From: Pseudarthrobacter sp. NS4
Lineage (GTDB): Bacteria > Actinomycetota > Actinomycetes > Actinomycetales > Micrococcaceae
Direction: 5' to 3'
Assembly: GCF_024758005.1 (NCBI RefSeq)
Contig: NZ_CP103288.1
Coordinates: 2,356,001 to 2,420,000 of the forward strand
Length of the DNA: 64,000 nt
In this document: in pieces, positions 17,396-27,548 of the stretch
How the letters are laid out: every line of letters begins with the position of its first letter
How positions within the stretch are numbered: position 1 is the stretch's first letter
Made by a program: the position numbers and the translations under genes
Notes under the pieces: generated by a model
Told to the model about the DNA's origin: nothing
What the model saw: only the letters and a program-made list of their open reading frames with translations
The model's database searches: none

Positions 17396-17854
17396 ATGAG
17401 CATTGCTGGAGCACCGTTCGCCCGGATTGTTGTGGGGGTCGACGGGTCGGAGGCTTCGGTCGAGGCGCTGCGCCAGGCCCAGCGCCTGGCAGTACCCCTC
17501 GGCGCCAAGGTCCTCGCCACCGCATACTGGGACTATCCGCAGGTTTATGCGGGGTACCCCATGGTGGGCAGAGAGGGCTTCGAGGAACGTGCCGCGATGA
17601 CCCTCGATGAAGCCGTGAAAACAGCGTTTGGCAGCGAAACGCCGTCGAACGTCATCACCAGCCTGGTGCGGGGCCAGCCGCGGGAATCGCTGATCGAAGC
17701 CAGCAGCGAGGCCGACATGCTTGTGGTGGGACGGCGGGGACATGGCGGTTTTGGCGGCCTGTTGCTGGGGTCGGTCAGCTCGGCGCTGGTGGCCCATGGC
17801 CATTGCCCGGTGCTGGTGGTCCACACACCGGAGGAACGGCCGGAGGCGCACTAA
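17396..17854 (+). CDS. Universal stress protein, single domain
   Basis: This 152-residue protein is a complete UspA domain: RIVVGVDGSEASVEAL at the start and an ATP-binding signature GRRGHGGFGGLLLGSVS near residues 119-135, with the canonical nine residues between the second and third glycines. It is therefore expected to bind ATP. GATGAGGAG precedes the ATG. A DosR-like box lies upstream, consistent with the hypoxia-inducible Usp proteins of mycobacteria. Confidence 0.92.
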   Translation: MSIAGAPFARIVVGVDGSEASVEALRQAQRLAVPLGAKVLATAYWDYPQVYAGYPMVGREGFEERAAMTLDEAVKTAFGSETPSNVITSLVRGQPRESLIEASSEADMLVVGRRGHGGFGGLLLGSVSSALVAHGHCPVLVVHTPEERPEAH

Positions 17855-17902
17855 AGGGTTGCGTCGCCGTGGACACTGGCAACCGCCCCGGTCCTGGGCC
17901 TG

Positions 17903-18547
17903 CTACTCCGGCCGGCCCGCCAAAGTGTTCCTTCCTTCAAGGCGTTTTAGGAGCTGCACCATCACCAGACCGCTCACCGCGGCCATGGTCACTGCCATCA
18001 AAACCGCTGCAGCAATCCCGATGGCGGCTACAAGCCACAAGTCCTGGCCAGGCTGCCACAGCGGAGTTGATGCCGCGATGAAGACAGCCAGCCCGGCTGC
18101 CCAGGCCCCGGCGCTTCCGGGGACCCAGCGCCAGGCTCCCGGTATATGCTCCCGAAGTTCAATCCACTGTGCGAATCCGATCGAGACCAGCAGCACAACG
18201 GCTGCCACAGTGCCGGCTGCTATCTGGACATCTGTCCGCCAGGCCTGAAAGAAGATGCCGGCGGCGGGCAGCAAACCCAGCGTCCAGGCGACTGCGGCCG
18301 CGGCTGCCGTGAACAGGACCCACCGACGGACGGAAACAGCGGGAAGCCGGGTTCGGAGCACCTTGACCTGAAACCATCCCAGGACCGCCCCCTCCAAAGA
18401 CCCAGCGATGATGAGCAACGGAACCATGGCGGCCGGCCACAAGGCAGCTGCCATGAGCTGCGCAAGCGCCGGGGCAAGGAAGCCCAGGCTTTCACCGAGG
18501 GTCACCCATCCCACCCACCGGCGAAGGAATGCGCTCCTGGCTGTCAC
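17903..18547 (-). CDS. Polytopic membrane protein, unknown function
   Basis: This 214-residue protein has five or six hydrophobic segments (for example LAPALAQLMAAALWPAAMVPLLIIAGSLEG split across two helices, and LVAAIGIAAAVLMAVTMAAVSGLVM). No family is recognised. GTG 18547 overlaps the TGA of the upstream universal stress gene (GTGA), so the two are translationally coupled and form a two-gene unit likely to respond to the same DosR-like box. Confidence 0.75.
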   Translation of the reverse strand: MTARSAFLRRWVGWVTLGESLGFLAPALAQLMAAALWPAAMVPLLIIAGSLEGAVLGWFQVKVLRTRLPAVSVRRWVLFTAAAAAVAWTLGLLPAAGIFFQAWRTDVQIAAGTVAAVVLLVSIGFAQWIELREHIPGAWRWVPGSAGAWAAGLAVFIAASTPLWQPGQDLWLVAAIGIAAAVLMAVTMAAVSGLVMVQLLKRLEGRNTLAGRPE

Positions 18548-19053
18548 GGCAAGCCTCGCGGAGCCTTGGCAGGAGAGGGCCTTTCGGCAGTGGCATGGGT
18601 CGGAACCCCGCCCTCGTCGCCGTCTTCTTGCGGTGCAGGGACCACCAAAACGGGACAATATGCGTGGCTTACGCAGGCGGCACTGACCGAACCGGGCACA
18701 AAGCCTGCGTGCCCCCGCCTTCCAACGACGAGGAGGGAGGCCGTCCGGCTGCCCTCGATTAACTGTGGGCCGGCTTTGCCGCGCACAAGCCGGGGCTGCA
18801 CATTTTCTGGCCTGTCCTGCCCGAATACATCAGCCAGGGCCTGTTCCAGGACCTGTTTTGCGGCATATTCGAATCCTTCAATCCCTACAGCCAGATAGAG
18901 CCCGAACCCAGGTGGAACATCCCAGCACGCCCAAACTTCAACTGATGCTTCAAGGGGCCCCGCCAGACGGTGCGCAGTCCGGAGCGCTGCAACGGATGCG
19001 TCGGAGCCGTCGACGCCCGCAATGATTTTGGGCTGCCGTTGGTGGGCCTCCAT
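18544..19053 (-). CDS. Universal stress protein with a shortened ATP loop
   Basis: The 169-residue protein is a UspA domain (KIIAGVDGSDASVAALRTAH) with a C-terminal hydrophilic tail. The nucleotide motif reads GRRGHAGFVPGSVS: six residues separate the second and third glycines instead of nine, so ATP binding may be lost or altered. It is the first gene of a leftward pair with a membrane protein, and a perfect DosR-like box lies 60 bases upstream. Confidence 0.9.
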   Translation of the reverse strand: MEAHQRQPKIIAGVDGSDASVAALRTAHRLAGPLEASVEVWACWDVPPGFGLYLAVGIEGFEYAAKQVLEQALADVFGQDRPENVQPRLVRGKAGPQLIEGSRTASLLVVGRRGHAGFVPGSVSAACVSHAYCPVLVVPAPQEDGDEGGVPTHATAERPSPAKAPRGLP

Positions 19054-19113
19054 GATGCGGGCTCCGTCCTGTCAGGTTCTGGTCCAATCGTGAACAAAGA
19101 CTCGTTTCCGGGA

Positions 19114-19128
19114 TAGGGCCGAAAGTCA
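19114..19128 (-). promoter_or_regulatory. DosR-like box 3 (TGACTTTCGGCCCTA)
   Basis: The minus-strand 15-mer differs from boxes 1 and 2 by at most two bases and ends 60 bases before the universal stress gene start at 19053. Confidence 0.7.
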
Positions 19129-19189
19129 CCGGACAACCTGTATCAGTACAGTCGTTGCCGGACCCGGACCCTTGTTTGACCAGGATTCA

Positions 19190-19204
19190 AGACTTTGGTC
19201 CCTT
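19190..19204 (+). promoter_or_regulatory. DosR-like box 4 (AGACTTTGGTCCCTT)
   Basis: This weaker match (11 of 15 to box 3) lies 100 bases upstream of the response regulator gene and could mediate autoregulation. Confidence 0.45.
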
Positions 19205-19304
19205 CCAGCCCGCCTGCGGGAAAGTGAACAATGGGATGAAGCCCTGGCAAGGCCTGCCTGGCTTTTCGAGTGCAGGTTGGTCCTTAGGAAAATGGGAGCA
19301 TTAG

Positions 19305-19985
19305 GTGCAAAGGCATGAGTCAGGCTCTGAAGGAGCTCCAGATCATCAGGAGCCGGTCCGCGTGTTCATTCTGGATGATCACGAACTTGTCAGGCAGGGA
19401 CTGAAGGACCTGCTTGAGGGCGAAGGCTTCGTGGTTGTCGGTGAAAGTGGATCGGCTGCGGAAGCAACGCGCCGGATCCCTGCCCTGCAACCCGATATCG
19501 CAATCCTGGACGGCCGGCTGCCGGACGGAACAGGAATCGAAGTCTGCCGGGATGTCCGTTCGCTTGATCCCCGCCTGCATTGCCTGATCCTGACCAGTTA
19601 CGACGACGAGCAGGCCCTGCGCGGCGCCGTTCTGGCAGGAGCGTCCGGATACATCCTCAAGCAAATCAGGAGCGATGACCTCCTTGCCGGGATACGCAAG
19701 GCTGCTGCAGGCGGGTCCCTCTTCGAGCCGGGAGTTGAGCAGCGAATCATCGAAGGGCTGTCCAAAACCCAAACGGACCCGCGGATGGACGCGCTCAGCG
19801 CCCAGGAGAAAAAGGTCCTGACGCTTATCGGGCAGGGGTTGACCAACCGGCAAATAGGAGAAGAACTCTTCCTGGCCGAGAAGACAGTCAAGAACTATGT
19901 ATCCTCAATCCTTGCGAAATTGGGATTTGAAAGGCGGACCCAGGCTGCAGTCTATGTAACCCGCAACAGCCAGGAAACGCGGTAG
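19305..19985 (+). CDS. NarL/LuxR-family response regulator, DosR/DevR-like
   Basis: This 226-residue regulator has a receiver domain (DD at 24-25, phospho-acceptor Asp69 in AILDGRLPDGTG, Thr/Ser in LTSYDD, Lys in YILKQI) and a C-terminal LuxR helix-turn-helix (ALSAQEKKVLTLIGQGLTNRQIGEELFLAEKTVKNYVSSILAKL). The overall sequence, including the LAEKTVKNYVSS recognition helix, is very like mycobacterial DosR. It converges with a DosS-like kinase gene, its probable partner. GTG 19305 has GGGAG seven bases upstream. It is the likely activator acting at the TGACNTTYGGCCCTA boxes. Confidence 0.92.
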   Translation: MQRHESGSEGAPDHQEPVRVFILDDHELVRQGLKDLLEGEGFVVVGESGSAAEATRRIPALQPDIAILDGRLPDGTGIEVCRDVRSLDPRLHCLILTSYDDEQALRGAVLAGASGYILKQIRSDDLLAGIRKAAAGGSLFEPGVEQRIIEGLSKTQTDPRMDALSAQEKKVLTLIGQGLTNRQIGEELFLAEKTVKNYVSSILAKLGFERRTQAAVYVTRNSQETR

Positions 19986-20028
19986 GGTGCGGCGGCGGGG
20001 AGTGCCGCTCTACCGTAGTGTCCTATGG

Positions 20029-21873
<1,845 letters not shown>

Positions 21874-21889
21874 TCAGAGCCAGTTGGAA

Positions 21890-21922
21890 GGTCTTTGGGC
21901 CCTGTTGGGGAACTGGTCCCCG
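21890..21922 (+). promoter_or_regulatory. Pair of weaker DosR-like sequences
   Basis: GGTCTTTGGGCCCTG (21890-21904) is directly followed by TTGGGGAACTGGTCCCC, a palindrome resembling the full mycobacterial DosR consensus TTSGGGACTWWAGTCCCSAA with one extra base. The pair lies between the divergent dosS-like gene and two very short frames. Confidence 0.4.
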
Positions 21923-21937
21923 CCATAGGATCTGGAC

Positions 21938-22012
21938 ATGACCGACAAGAACATGGTGCCTGAAGCAGAAAGGTCGAGGCTGTTCAGGATGATGCCGCCG
22001 GGCCGGCCTTGA
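21938..22012 (+). CDS. Possible 24-residue peptide
   Basis: A short frame (MTDKNMVPEAERSRLFRMMP then PGRP) begins 16 bases after a DosR-like palindrome. The ribosome binding site is poor. It may be a remnant of a lost gene; the call rests on context only. Confidence 0.2.
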   Translation: MTDKNMVPEAERSRLFRMMPPGRP

Positions 22013-22107
22013 CCGAGACGCGTCGCGGACTGTTTCCCTGGCAGGGTGTTGGCAAGGACCACCTCATCCGCATCGTTCCCCAATCGGTGACAGGCAGGAG
22101 GTTCACC

Positions 22108-22170
22108 ATGTCAGCCACTGGGACCTGGCGGACCTCTCTGGACGATGCCACCCGGGCAGGGCTCGAATAG
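22108..22170 (+). CDS. Possible 20-residue peptide with a strong ribosome binding site
   Basis: The frame MSATGTWRTSLDDATRAGLE is preceded by AGGAGG at seven bases and followed 22 bases later by a hairpin terminator. That combination is unusual for chance. It could be a real small protein or the first codons of a gene whose remainder was lost. Confidence 0.35.
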   Translation: MSATGTWRTSLDDATRAGLE

Positions 22171-22191
22171 CCACGGGCCGTTCCCGTGAAA

Positions 22192-22223
22192 GGGCAGCAA
22201 ATCCTGGACTGTTGCCCGCTTTT
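22192..22223 (+). terminator. Hairpin terminator downstream of the short frames
   Basis: GGGCAGCA and TGTTGCCC pair (one G-U) around a ten-base loop, followed by GCTTTTAT. It supports transcription of the region 21930-22190. Confidence 0.6.
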
Positions 22224-22288
22224 ATAGGATCGCCCGCCGCGGCCCTACCTATGGTTCAAGCAGTCCCCTGACCAGGAGCGAAGAAGCT

Positions 22289-23140
22289 ATGCAGGATTCC
22301 AGATCCATCGTCGCCGGCTACGACGGTTCCGCTGAAGCTGCAGCCGCCATCCATTGGGCAGCGCAGCAGGCGCGGCTGCGCGGCTGTCCCCTCTACGTTG
22401 TGCACTGTTCCATCTGGCCTCTGCTGACGAAAAACCTCGGCCCGGTTCCAGGTGTCGCGGACAGCGGGCTGGAGCGGGCGGCGGAGGCAATTCTTGAGGA
22501 GGGTGTCAGCCGTGCCGAAGCGGCAGCACCCGGGCTGGACGTTCAAGGCACACTGTTGCATGGACTGCCCGCATCGTACCTCGCCGAGGTCTCTGCCGGT
22601 CAGGAGATGATCGTCGTCGGCAGCCGCGGCCTGGGCGGATTCCTGGGCTTGCTGGTGGGATCCGTGAGCCTGGAGCTGGCGGCCACCGCAACATGCCCCG
22701 TAGCTGTCATCCGGCCAGCCCTTCACCCTGACGGGCCCATCGTCGTCGCGGTGGACGTATCAGGTTCCCCCGCAGCATTGGAGGATGCGTGTGCACTTGC
22801 GTTGGACTGGCGGGCGGGCCTGACCATCGTCCACGTCCACCACACGCCGCCCGGGTACGGGCAGCGGGGTCCGCTGGACGCTGACGCTGCTGCCGGAGAC
22901 GTGCTCAGCTCAGTCATGAGCCGTGCGCGTGCGCTCGCAACCTCTGTTCCTGTGGAGGGCAGGTTGCTCACCGACACCTCAGTCCCCCATGCCATCCTCA
23001 AGGCCTCGGAAGGTGCGCGGATGCTGGTTGTGGGAAGCAAAGGCCATGGGTTTCTCAGGGAGACCATAGGTTCCACCGCGCACGCCGTTCTTCACCACGC
23101 CCGCGGCCCGGTTCTTATCTCCCGCCGCCGTCAACCCTGA
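22289..23140 (+). CDS. Universal stress protein, tandem two-domain
   Basis: The 283-residue protein consists of two UspA domains, as in the mycobacterial Rv2005c type. Domain 1 starts SIVAGYDGSAEAAAAIHWA and has GSRGLGGFLGLLVGSVS with normal spacing. Domain 2 starts IVVAVDVSGSPAALEDA and has GSKGHGFLRETIGSTA, one residue shorter than canonical. AGGAG lies upstream of the ATG. The partial motif GGCCCTACCTAT at 22241 could be a degenerate DosR-like site. Confidence 0.9.
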   Translation: MQDSRSIVAGYDGSAEAAAAIHWAAQQARLRGCPLYVVHCSIWPLLTKNLGPVPGVADSGLERAAEAILEEGVSRAEAAAPGLDVQGTLLHGLPASYLAEVSAGQEMIVVGSRGLGGFLGLLVGSVSLELAATATCPVAVIRPALHPDGPIVVAVDVSGSPAALEDACALALDWRAGLTIVHVHHTPPGYGQRGPLDADAAAGDVLSSVMSRARALATSVPVEGRLLTDTSVPHAILKASEGARMLVVGSKGHGFLRETIGSTAHAVLHHARGPVLISRRRQP

Positions 23141-23207
23141 CGAGCAACGCGGACGCTCTGGGGTCTGGACGGCAGGGAAGCAACATGGCACAGTGTGACG
23201 GCTCGGA

Positions 23208-24371
23208 TCATGGCTTTGAAGGGCCCGCGTTCGCGTCAGCAGCCCGCAACCATGTGGTGAGAACCTTGCAGGCGAGCTCCAGGTTTCCCATCTGGCAGTG
23301 CTGGTCGGCCTGCTCGGCCCGCATGAACATGCGCGTCGTGACGCTCCGGGCGGCCACGAGCGCTTGAGCCTGCGCTTGGGTCAGTGCCGGTGGTTGGAAG
23401 GTGTCATGCTCCCCGCACATCAGCAGCACATCCTGGTTCACCCGTCCGCTGTCCAGGTGCTCGGCGTTCATGCTCAGGAACCACTCGGCCACATCGGCCG
23501 GATCGTCGCTGTCGAGCATGTACAGGACCTGGTCGACCACAACGCGCAGGGTCGGCAACAGCCGGGCACGGGTACGCACACTCCAGCGCATGAAGCCCCG
23601 GTGCCGCACCATCATGCGGGCCGGGCTGCGCAACACGGGTGGCGCCCTGTGAAGCCAGTCGTACACCGGCGGCCAAGCCACGACGCGGTGGATCCGAGGC
23701 TCGCGCCCTGCGGCACGCAACGCCCAGTACCCACCCATCGAAATGCCGACCAGGGCGGCCCGATCGAGCCGGAAGTGGTCTAATACCGCCCCGACCGGCT
23801 TTTCCCAATCGTGGTCGCAGGTGAGCCTGTTCAGTGCCCGCGCACCACCTTGTCCCGGGCCCTCGAAGGCAATCACGTTGAAACCGTTGGCAGCGATACG
23901 TTGACAGATGGGAAAGAATTCTTCGATCAAGGAGTCGAACCCTCCATGCAGGAGCACCGTGTCGCCAGTTGGGGTCCCGGACGCCGGAAGCGAATAGGCC
24001 GGGAGTGCCGTTCCGGCATAGGGGATCTTGTGACGCATGAGGCCAGCATCTGTAAATGTCGCGTAGAAGAGCGCCAGATAGCGCCGGTAGCGAATAGTCT
24101 TCTCCTCCGACTGTGGCGGCGTGAAGAATTCCGCGATCCTCGCATATCCCGCCGCATGCCGAGGCCGGGCAACGGCGGCTACCCGGCTCGACAAGGCCTC
24201 GAACACGGTGACACAGTCAGCCATCGACCGTAAGTGTGCTGCGGCGTCGACCAGCTCATCGTGGTCAGCAAAGCCCAGCGAATGTGCCCGGTTCAGTTGG
24301 TAGTTGATGAAGTCCCGTCGATGGAATCGTCTGAACCCCACTGGCAGAGGCACAAGCTCTGGATCGCTCAC
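23208..24371 (-). CDS. Alpha/beta hydrolase (FrsA/DUF1100-like)
   Basis: The 387-residue product has a C-terminal alpha/beta hydrolase fold preceded by a helical cap-like region, as in FrsA or 2,6-dihydroxypseudooxynicotine hydrolase-type enzymes. The oxyanion motif VLLHGGFDSLIEEF, the nucleophile elbow LVGISMGGYW, the acid region MCGEHDTFQPP and a late His (QADQHCQMGN) are all visible. GTG 24371 (VSDPELVPLPVGFRRFH) gives a natural start, though its AGGAG lies 12 bases away. The substrate is unknown. Confidence 0.8.
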   Translation of the reverse strand: MSDPELVPLPVGFRRFHRRDFINYQLNRAHSLGFADHDELVDAAAHLRSMADCVTVFEALSSRVAAVARPRHAAGYARIAEFFTPPQSEEKTIRYRRYLALFYATFTDAGLMRHKIPYAGTALPAYSLPASGTPTGDTVLLHGGFDSLIEEFFPICQRIAANGFNVIAFEGPGQGGARALNRLTCDHDWEKPVGAVLDHFRLDRAALVGISMGGYWALRAAGREPRIHRVVAWPPVYDWLHRAPPVLRSPARMMVRHRGFMRWSVRTRARLLPTLRVVVDQVLYMLDSDDPADVAEWFLSMNAEHLDSGRVNQDVLLMCGEHDTFQPPALTQAQAQALVAARSVTTRMFMRAEQADQHCQMGNLELACKVLTTWLRAADANAGPSKP

Positions 24372-24645
24372 GTCGTGATCGTACTCCTGGGGTGGCGGGC
24401 ACAGTAGGCCGAAATGCCCCGGCACGGCAGCCGGAGCAGGCGTTAGGACGTGGAAACCCCAAAGTTCAATGAAAATATCAATCCCAACACTCACATGGCG
24501 CCGGCCGGGGTTATCCTCAAAATGCGTATCCAGTTGCGGGGGCATGGGCGGGGGGCGAGGCGCACCCGCGGTGTAACTGCCGCGGGCCAGTTTCATTACT
24601 TGTATTCATACCGGGGAAACCCGGCCGGATTCAAAGGAAACGAGC

Positions 24646-26514
24646 ATGGGCCGCCGACACGCAGCATCTGACCCGATCTATCCACGCTGGGTCTGGATCG
24701 CCGCGGCGGCCACCGTGGCAGTTCTCATTATTGGCGGAGGATTCTTACTGCGAAATCTGATCTTCCCCGCCGGTTCAGCGGAGGGCGGGATTGCAGCCGA
24801 GAGCGGCAGCACACCTTCAACAGGCGACCCCTTGGCTCAGGACAGCCCTGCCGCGGTCACCGGGGCCTCTCCCTGCATTTCCTTGAACATCCTCACTTCG
24901 CTGGAGAACGCCGACATGGTCCGGGCCATGGCGGCGGAATACACGGAGAAACCACGCAGCGTGGACGGCAAGTGCGTAACCCCGGCAGTGACCCAGGAAA
25001 AATCGGGAGTCGCTGCCGGCAAGGTTGCTGCGCAGTTCCCCGGCGTTCCGGCCGGCGACAGGCCCGTTATCTGGCTGCCGGATTCCTCCGCATGGCTACG
25101 GATCGCGGGGGAAGCCGCCGGCGGAAGCCCTGTCCCGCAAGAGGGAATCAGCATCGCCCGGAGTGCGATCGTCGTGGCCATGCCGGAGACGATGGCTGGT
25201 GCCCTTGGCTGGGACAGCAAGCCGCCGTCGTGGTCTGAGGTCTTTAGGATGGCCGGGGACCAGGACGTCTGGGAACGTCTCGGTCACGCCGATTGGGGGA
25301 AGTTCAAGTTCGGCAAGGCCAGCCCCCTGGTCTCGACGTCGGGTTTGATGGCCCTTGCTGCCTCCTACGGTGCCGCCGGCGGCAGCGTAGGGGGTTTGGA
25401 CGACATGGAACTGGGCGCACCGTCCCTGGTGGAGAAAGTGCGCGCCGTGGAGCTCGGCACCAGCCACTATATGGCCACCCCCGAGCATTTCCTTTGGCAC
25501 GCAAGGGAGGCTGACGACGCCGGGAACGTCTCCGAGTTCCTCTCCGCCGTGATCGTGGATGAAAAATCCGTCTGGGACTACAACCGGGGAGTGGTCAGCG
25601 AGGACGGAAAAACAAAGCAGTCCGGTCCCGCGCCCAAGGAGCCCCTGAGGACTATATATCCCCAGGACGGCGTTCACGTGGCGGACAACCCGGGAGTAGT
25701 CCTTGACGGGAATTGGGTGGGGAGCCAGCAACGGTTGGCTGCCCGGGATTTCCTCGCGTTCGCAGTGACGCAACAGGGACAAAACGTTGTCAAGGCATCC
25801 GGGTACCGGACTATCCAGGGCACGCTGGACACGGAGGTGGCCGAAACCGGACGGTACGCTGGGACGCTCCAGCCGCTGCCACTGCCCAAGGCGGAGGCGC
25901 TTGTTGCCATGCAGGACAGCTTCCCCGAGGTCCGCAAGCGTGCCAGGGCCCTGTTCCTGCTGGACGTCTCGGAGTCCATGGTGCAGGAACCCGGCGTGAC
26001 CAAGCTGCAGCGGGCCAAGGATGCCGTTCGGAAGGCGCTGGACCATTTCGAGGGTGAGGATGAGATCGGGCTGGCCGCTTTCTCCCATGTGGACGACGGC
26101 CCTTTGCAGCCGGGAATCGTCAGCCCGGTCGCACCATTCAAGACCAATAAAGAACACCTCCTTGCCCAGCTCGATGAGCTCAAGGCAGTGGACGCCACTC
26201 CACTTTTCGAAGCGGTGAGCCGGTTCGCGGGGGATCAAGCCAAGGAATACAAGGACACCTTCATCAACACCATCGTGCTTTTGAGTGACGGCAAAAACGA
26301 CACCACCCACCCCGGAGACCTGGGCGGACTGTCCCAACAGTTGAGCCATCAGAACCACGCGACGCCGGTGCTCGTCTTTACGCTCGCATACGGGCCCGAC
26401 GCCGACGTTCCCACTTTGCTGGAAATCGCCAGGGCCAGCGGGGCGCACTACTATGACGCCACGGATCCGAACAAGCTCGAAGAGGTGCTCGGCGAACTGG
26501 TCACGAGTTTCTAG
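24646..26514 (+). CDS. Membrane-anchored protein with solute-binding-like and VWA domains
   Basis: The 622-residue product begins with a cytoplasmic MGRRHAASD and one transmembrane helix (VWIAAAATVAVLIIGGGFLL). An extracellular region of about 350 residues resembles a family 1 solute-binding protein, and a C-terminal VWA domain from about residue 430 has an intact MIDAS: DVSES, a downstream Thr, and LLSDGKNDTT. VWA domains mediate metal-dependent protein contacts. The pairing of a binding-protein fold with VWA is known in actinobacteria, but its role is unclear. AAAGGAAACGAGC precedes the ATG. Confidence 0.85.
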   Translation: MGRRHAASDPIYPRWVWIAAAATVAVLIIGGGFLLRNLIFPAGSAEGGIAAESGSTPSTGDPLAQDSPAAVTGASPCISLNILTSLENADMVRAMAAEYTEKPRSVDGKCVTPAVTQEKSGVAAGKVAAQFPGVPAGDRPVIWLPDSSAWLRIAGEAAGGSPVPQEGISIARSAIVVAMPETMAGALGWDSKPPSWSEVFRMAGDQDVWERLGHADWGKFKFGKASPLVSTSGLMALAASYGAAGGSVGGLDDMELGAPSLVEKVRAVELGTSHYMATPEHFLWHAREADDAGNVSEFLSAVIVDEKSVWDYNRGVVSEDGKTKQSGPAPKEPLRTIYPQDGVHVADNPGVVLDGNWVGSQQRLAARDFLAFAVTQQGQNVVKASGYRTIQGTLDTEVAETGRYAGTLQPLPLPKAEALVAMQDSFPEVRKRARALFLLDVSESMVQEPGVTKLQRAKDAVRKALDHFEGEDEIGLAAFSHVDDGPLQPGIVSPVAPFKTNKEHLLAQLDELKAVDATPLFEAVSRFAGDQAKEYKDTFINTIVLLSDGKNDTTHPGDLGGLSQQLSHQNHATPVLVFTLAYGPDADVPTLLEIARASGAHYYDATDPNKLEEVLGELVTSF

Positions 26515-26573
26515 GCAGGCGCTGATGAGTCTGGGCTGCCCGACCGGTGCCTCCTTGAGAGTGGGGCTTCCTT

Positions 26574-26597
26574 CGGCCGCCCGGGACACGGCGGCCG
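26574..26597 (+). terminator. Possible hairpin after the VWA gene
   Basis: CGGCCGCC and GGCGGCCG pair around an eight-base loop, 60 bases after the stop. No U-tract follows, so intrinsic termination is uncertain. Confidence 0.35.
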
Positions 26598-26643
26598 GGA
26601 AATAGCCCTCGCGGCAGCCGCGATGCCGGGAGCATACTGAGAC

Positions 26644-27042
26644 ATGGCTGACCGCGATGATTTTCTTGCTTGGGTGCGGACCTCCCTGTACGAGGCGGAA
26701 CTGGCCATCCACAACGGCGATGCGGGCCCGCGCAGGGCGGTCTGGTCGCGCAGTGAACCGGTAGGTGTCCTGGGCGCATGGCGAAACGCCTTCGGGCAGC
26801 AGGAGCTCGACAAGCTGTTCACCGGCCTTGCCAAACAGTTCTCCAACTGCACGTCGTACGAGTTCGAGCTGCTGGCTTACGACGTCGAGGGCGACATGGC
26901 ATACACTGCCGGCCTCGAACACACCTCCGCTTCAGTGGACGGCGAGCCGCGCAGCTACGTTCTGCGAGTCACCCAGATCTACCGTCGTGAAGACGGCGAA
27001 TGGAGGGTGGCCCATCGTCACGGCGACACCGTTACCGGGTGA
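26644..27042 (+). CDS. SnoaL-like / DUF4440 protein
   Basis: The 132-residue product has the NTF2-like fold pattern: a helical start (VRTSLYEAELAIHNGD), WSRSEPVGVLGAW, and the terminal strands YVLRVTQIYRREDGEWRVAHRHGD typical of SnoaL_3 and ketosteroid isomerase-like proteins. The catalytic role, if any, cannot be predicted. The gene stands alone. Confidence 0.85.
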   Translation: MADRDDFLAWVRTSLYEAELAIHNGDAGPRRAVWSRSEPVGVLGAWRNAFGQQELDKLFTGLAKQFSNCTSYEFELLAYDVEGDMAYTAGLEHTSASVDGEPRSYVLRVTQIYRREDGEWRVAHRHGDTVTG

Positions 27043-27099
27043 TGGCCTGAGCCGCTGCCGGGCAGGACAGCGTGACGACGGCGGGTTACCACCACTTCG

Positions 27100-27243
27100 T
27101 CAGATCCCACCCGTTTTGGCGCCGTCCCCGCCGTCGCCATCCTTACCGCAGCGCAAACAGCGCTTATAAAGACCACCGTCGTCAGTGTGCTCCACGTGCC
27201 ATTCGTGGCCAACATTCAATTTGCACAGCAGAGCCTGGAGCAT
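27100..27243 (-). CDS. Small Cys-containing protein, unknown function
   Basis: A 47-residue protein, MLQALLCKLNVGHEW followed by HVEHTDDGGLYKRCLRCGKD, resembles small zinc-ribbon-like proteins common in Arthrobacter and relatives, where a CLxCxxC-like pair and His residues could bind zinc. The first Cys (residue 7), His13, His16, Cys32 and Cys35 are candidate ligands. The start is uncertain because no strong ribosome binding site is present; the frame remains open upstream. Confidence 0.5.
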   Translation of the reverse strand: MLQALLCKLNVGHEWHVEHTDDGGLYKRCLRCGKDGDGGDGAKTGGI

Positions 27244-27548
27244 GGCCAATTCCAATCTGAAGCGCTCTATGACTCCAATGATGGCCTTCACACCACAGCA
27301 ATAGAAGAGGATGGACCAATCACCCCTGGAACACGTTTCGGTAACTGCGGATCGATTCAGCTTAAGCGACCTACCATGTTCCTCATGGCATGTTCTGCCC
27401 GGTTTCGCCGATGGCAGGGATCGACGATCACATTCTCGGCATCTACGCAATCCTGGTGGCGCCGGCTGATGGTTTGCCGGGAAGCCTGGTCGGCGGCGGT
27501 GCCGCCCCGCCTCCGGGCGGCCAAGGAATCCGTCCAGAGGAACCTGTC
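27244..27548. other. Intergenic region without a recognisable gene
   Basis: This stretch is less GC-rich than its surroundings. It separates the divergent small Cys protein and the glycosyltransferase and should hold both promoters, but I see no convincing -35/-10 pair or operator. Confidence 0.5.

Noticed and set aside
16525..17520. 331-codon minus-strand frame crossing the 65-bp repeats
   Set aside because: The plus strand encodes two recognisable DUF4389 repeats; the antisense frame has no domain and exists only because of base composition.
17840..17910. Terminator between the universal stress gene and the converging membrane protein gene
   Set aside because: Only a six-base GGTTGC/GCAACC stem with a long loop and no U-run is present.
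21874..22083. 69-codon minus-strand frame upstream of the DosS-like gene
   Set aside because: No ribosome binding site, no recognisable domain, and it overlaps DosR-like palindromes that are better explained as regulatory DNA.
25096..26922. 608-codon minus-strand frame opposite the VWA gene
   Set aside because: It is antisense to a VWA protein with a complete MIDAS and spans two independent plus-strand genes, which a real gene would not be expected to do.
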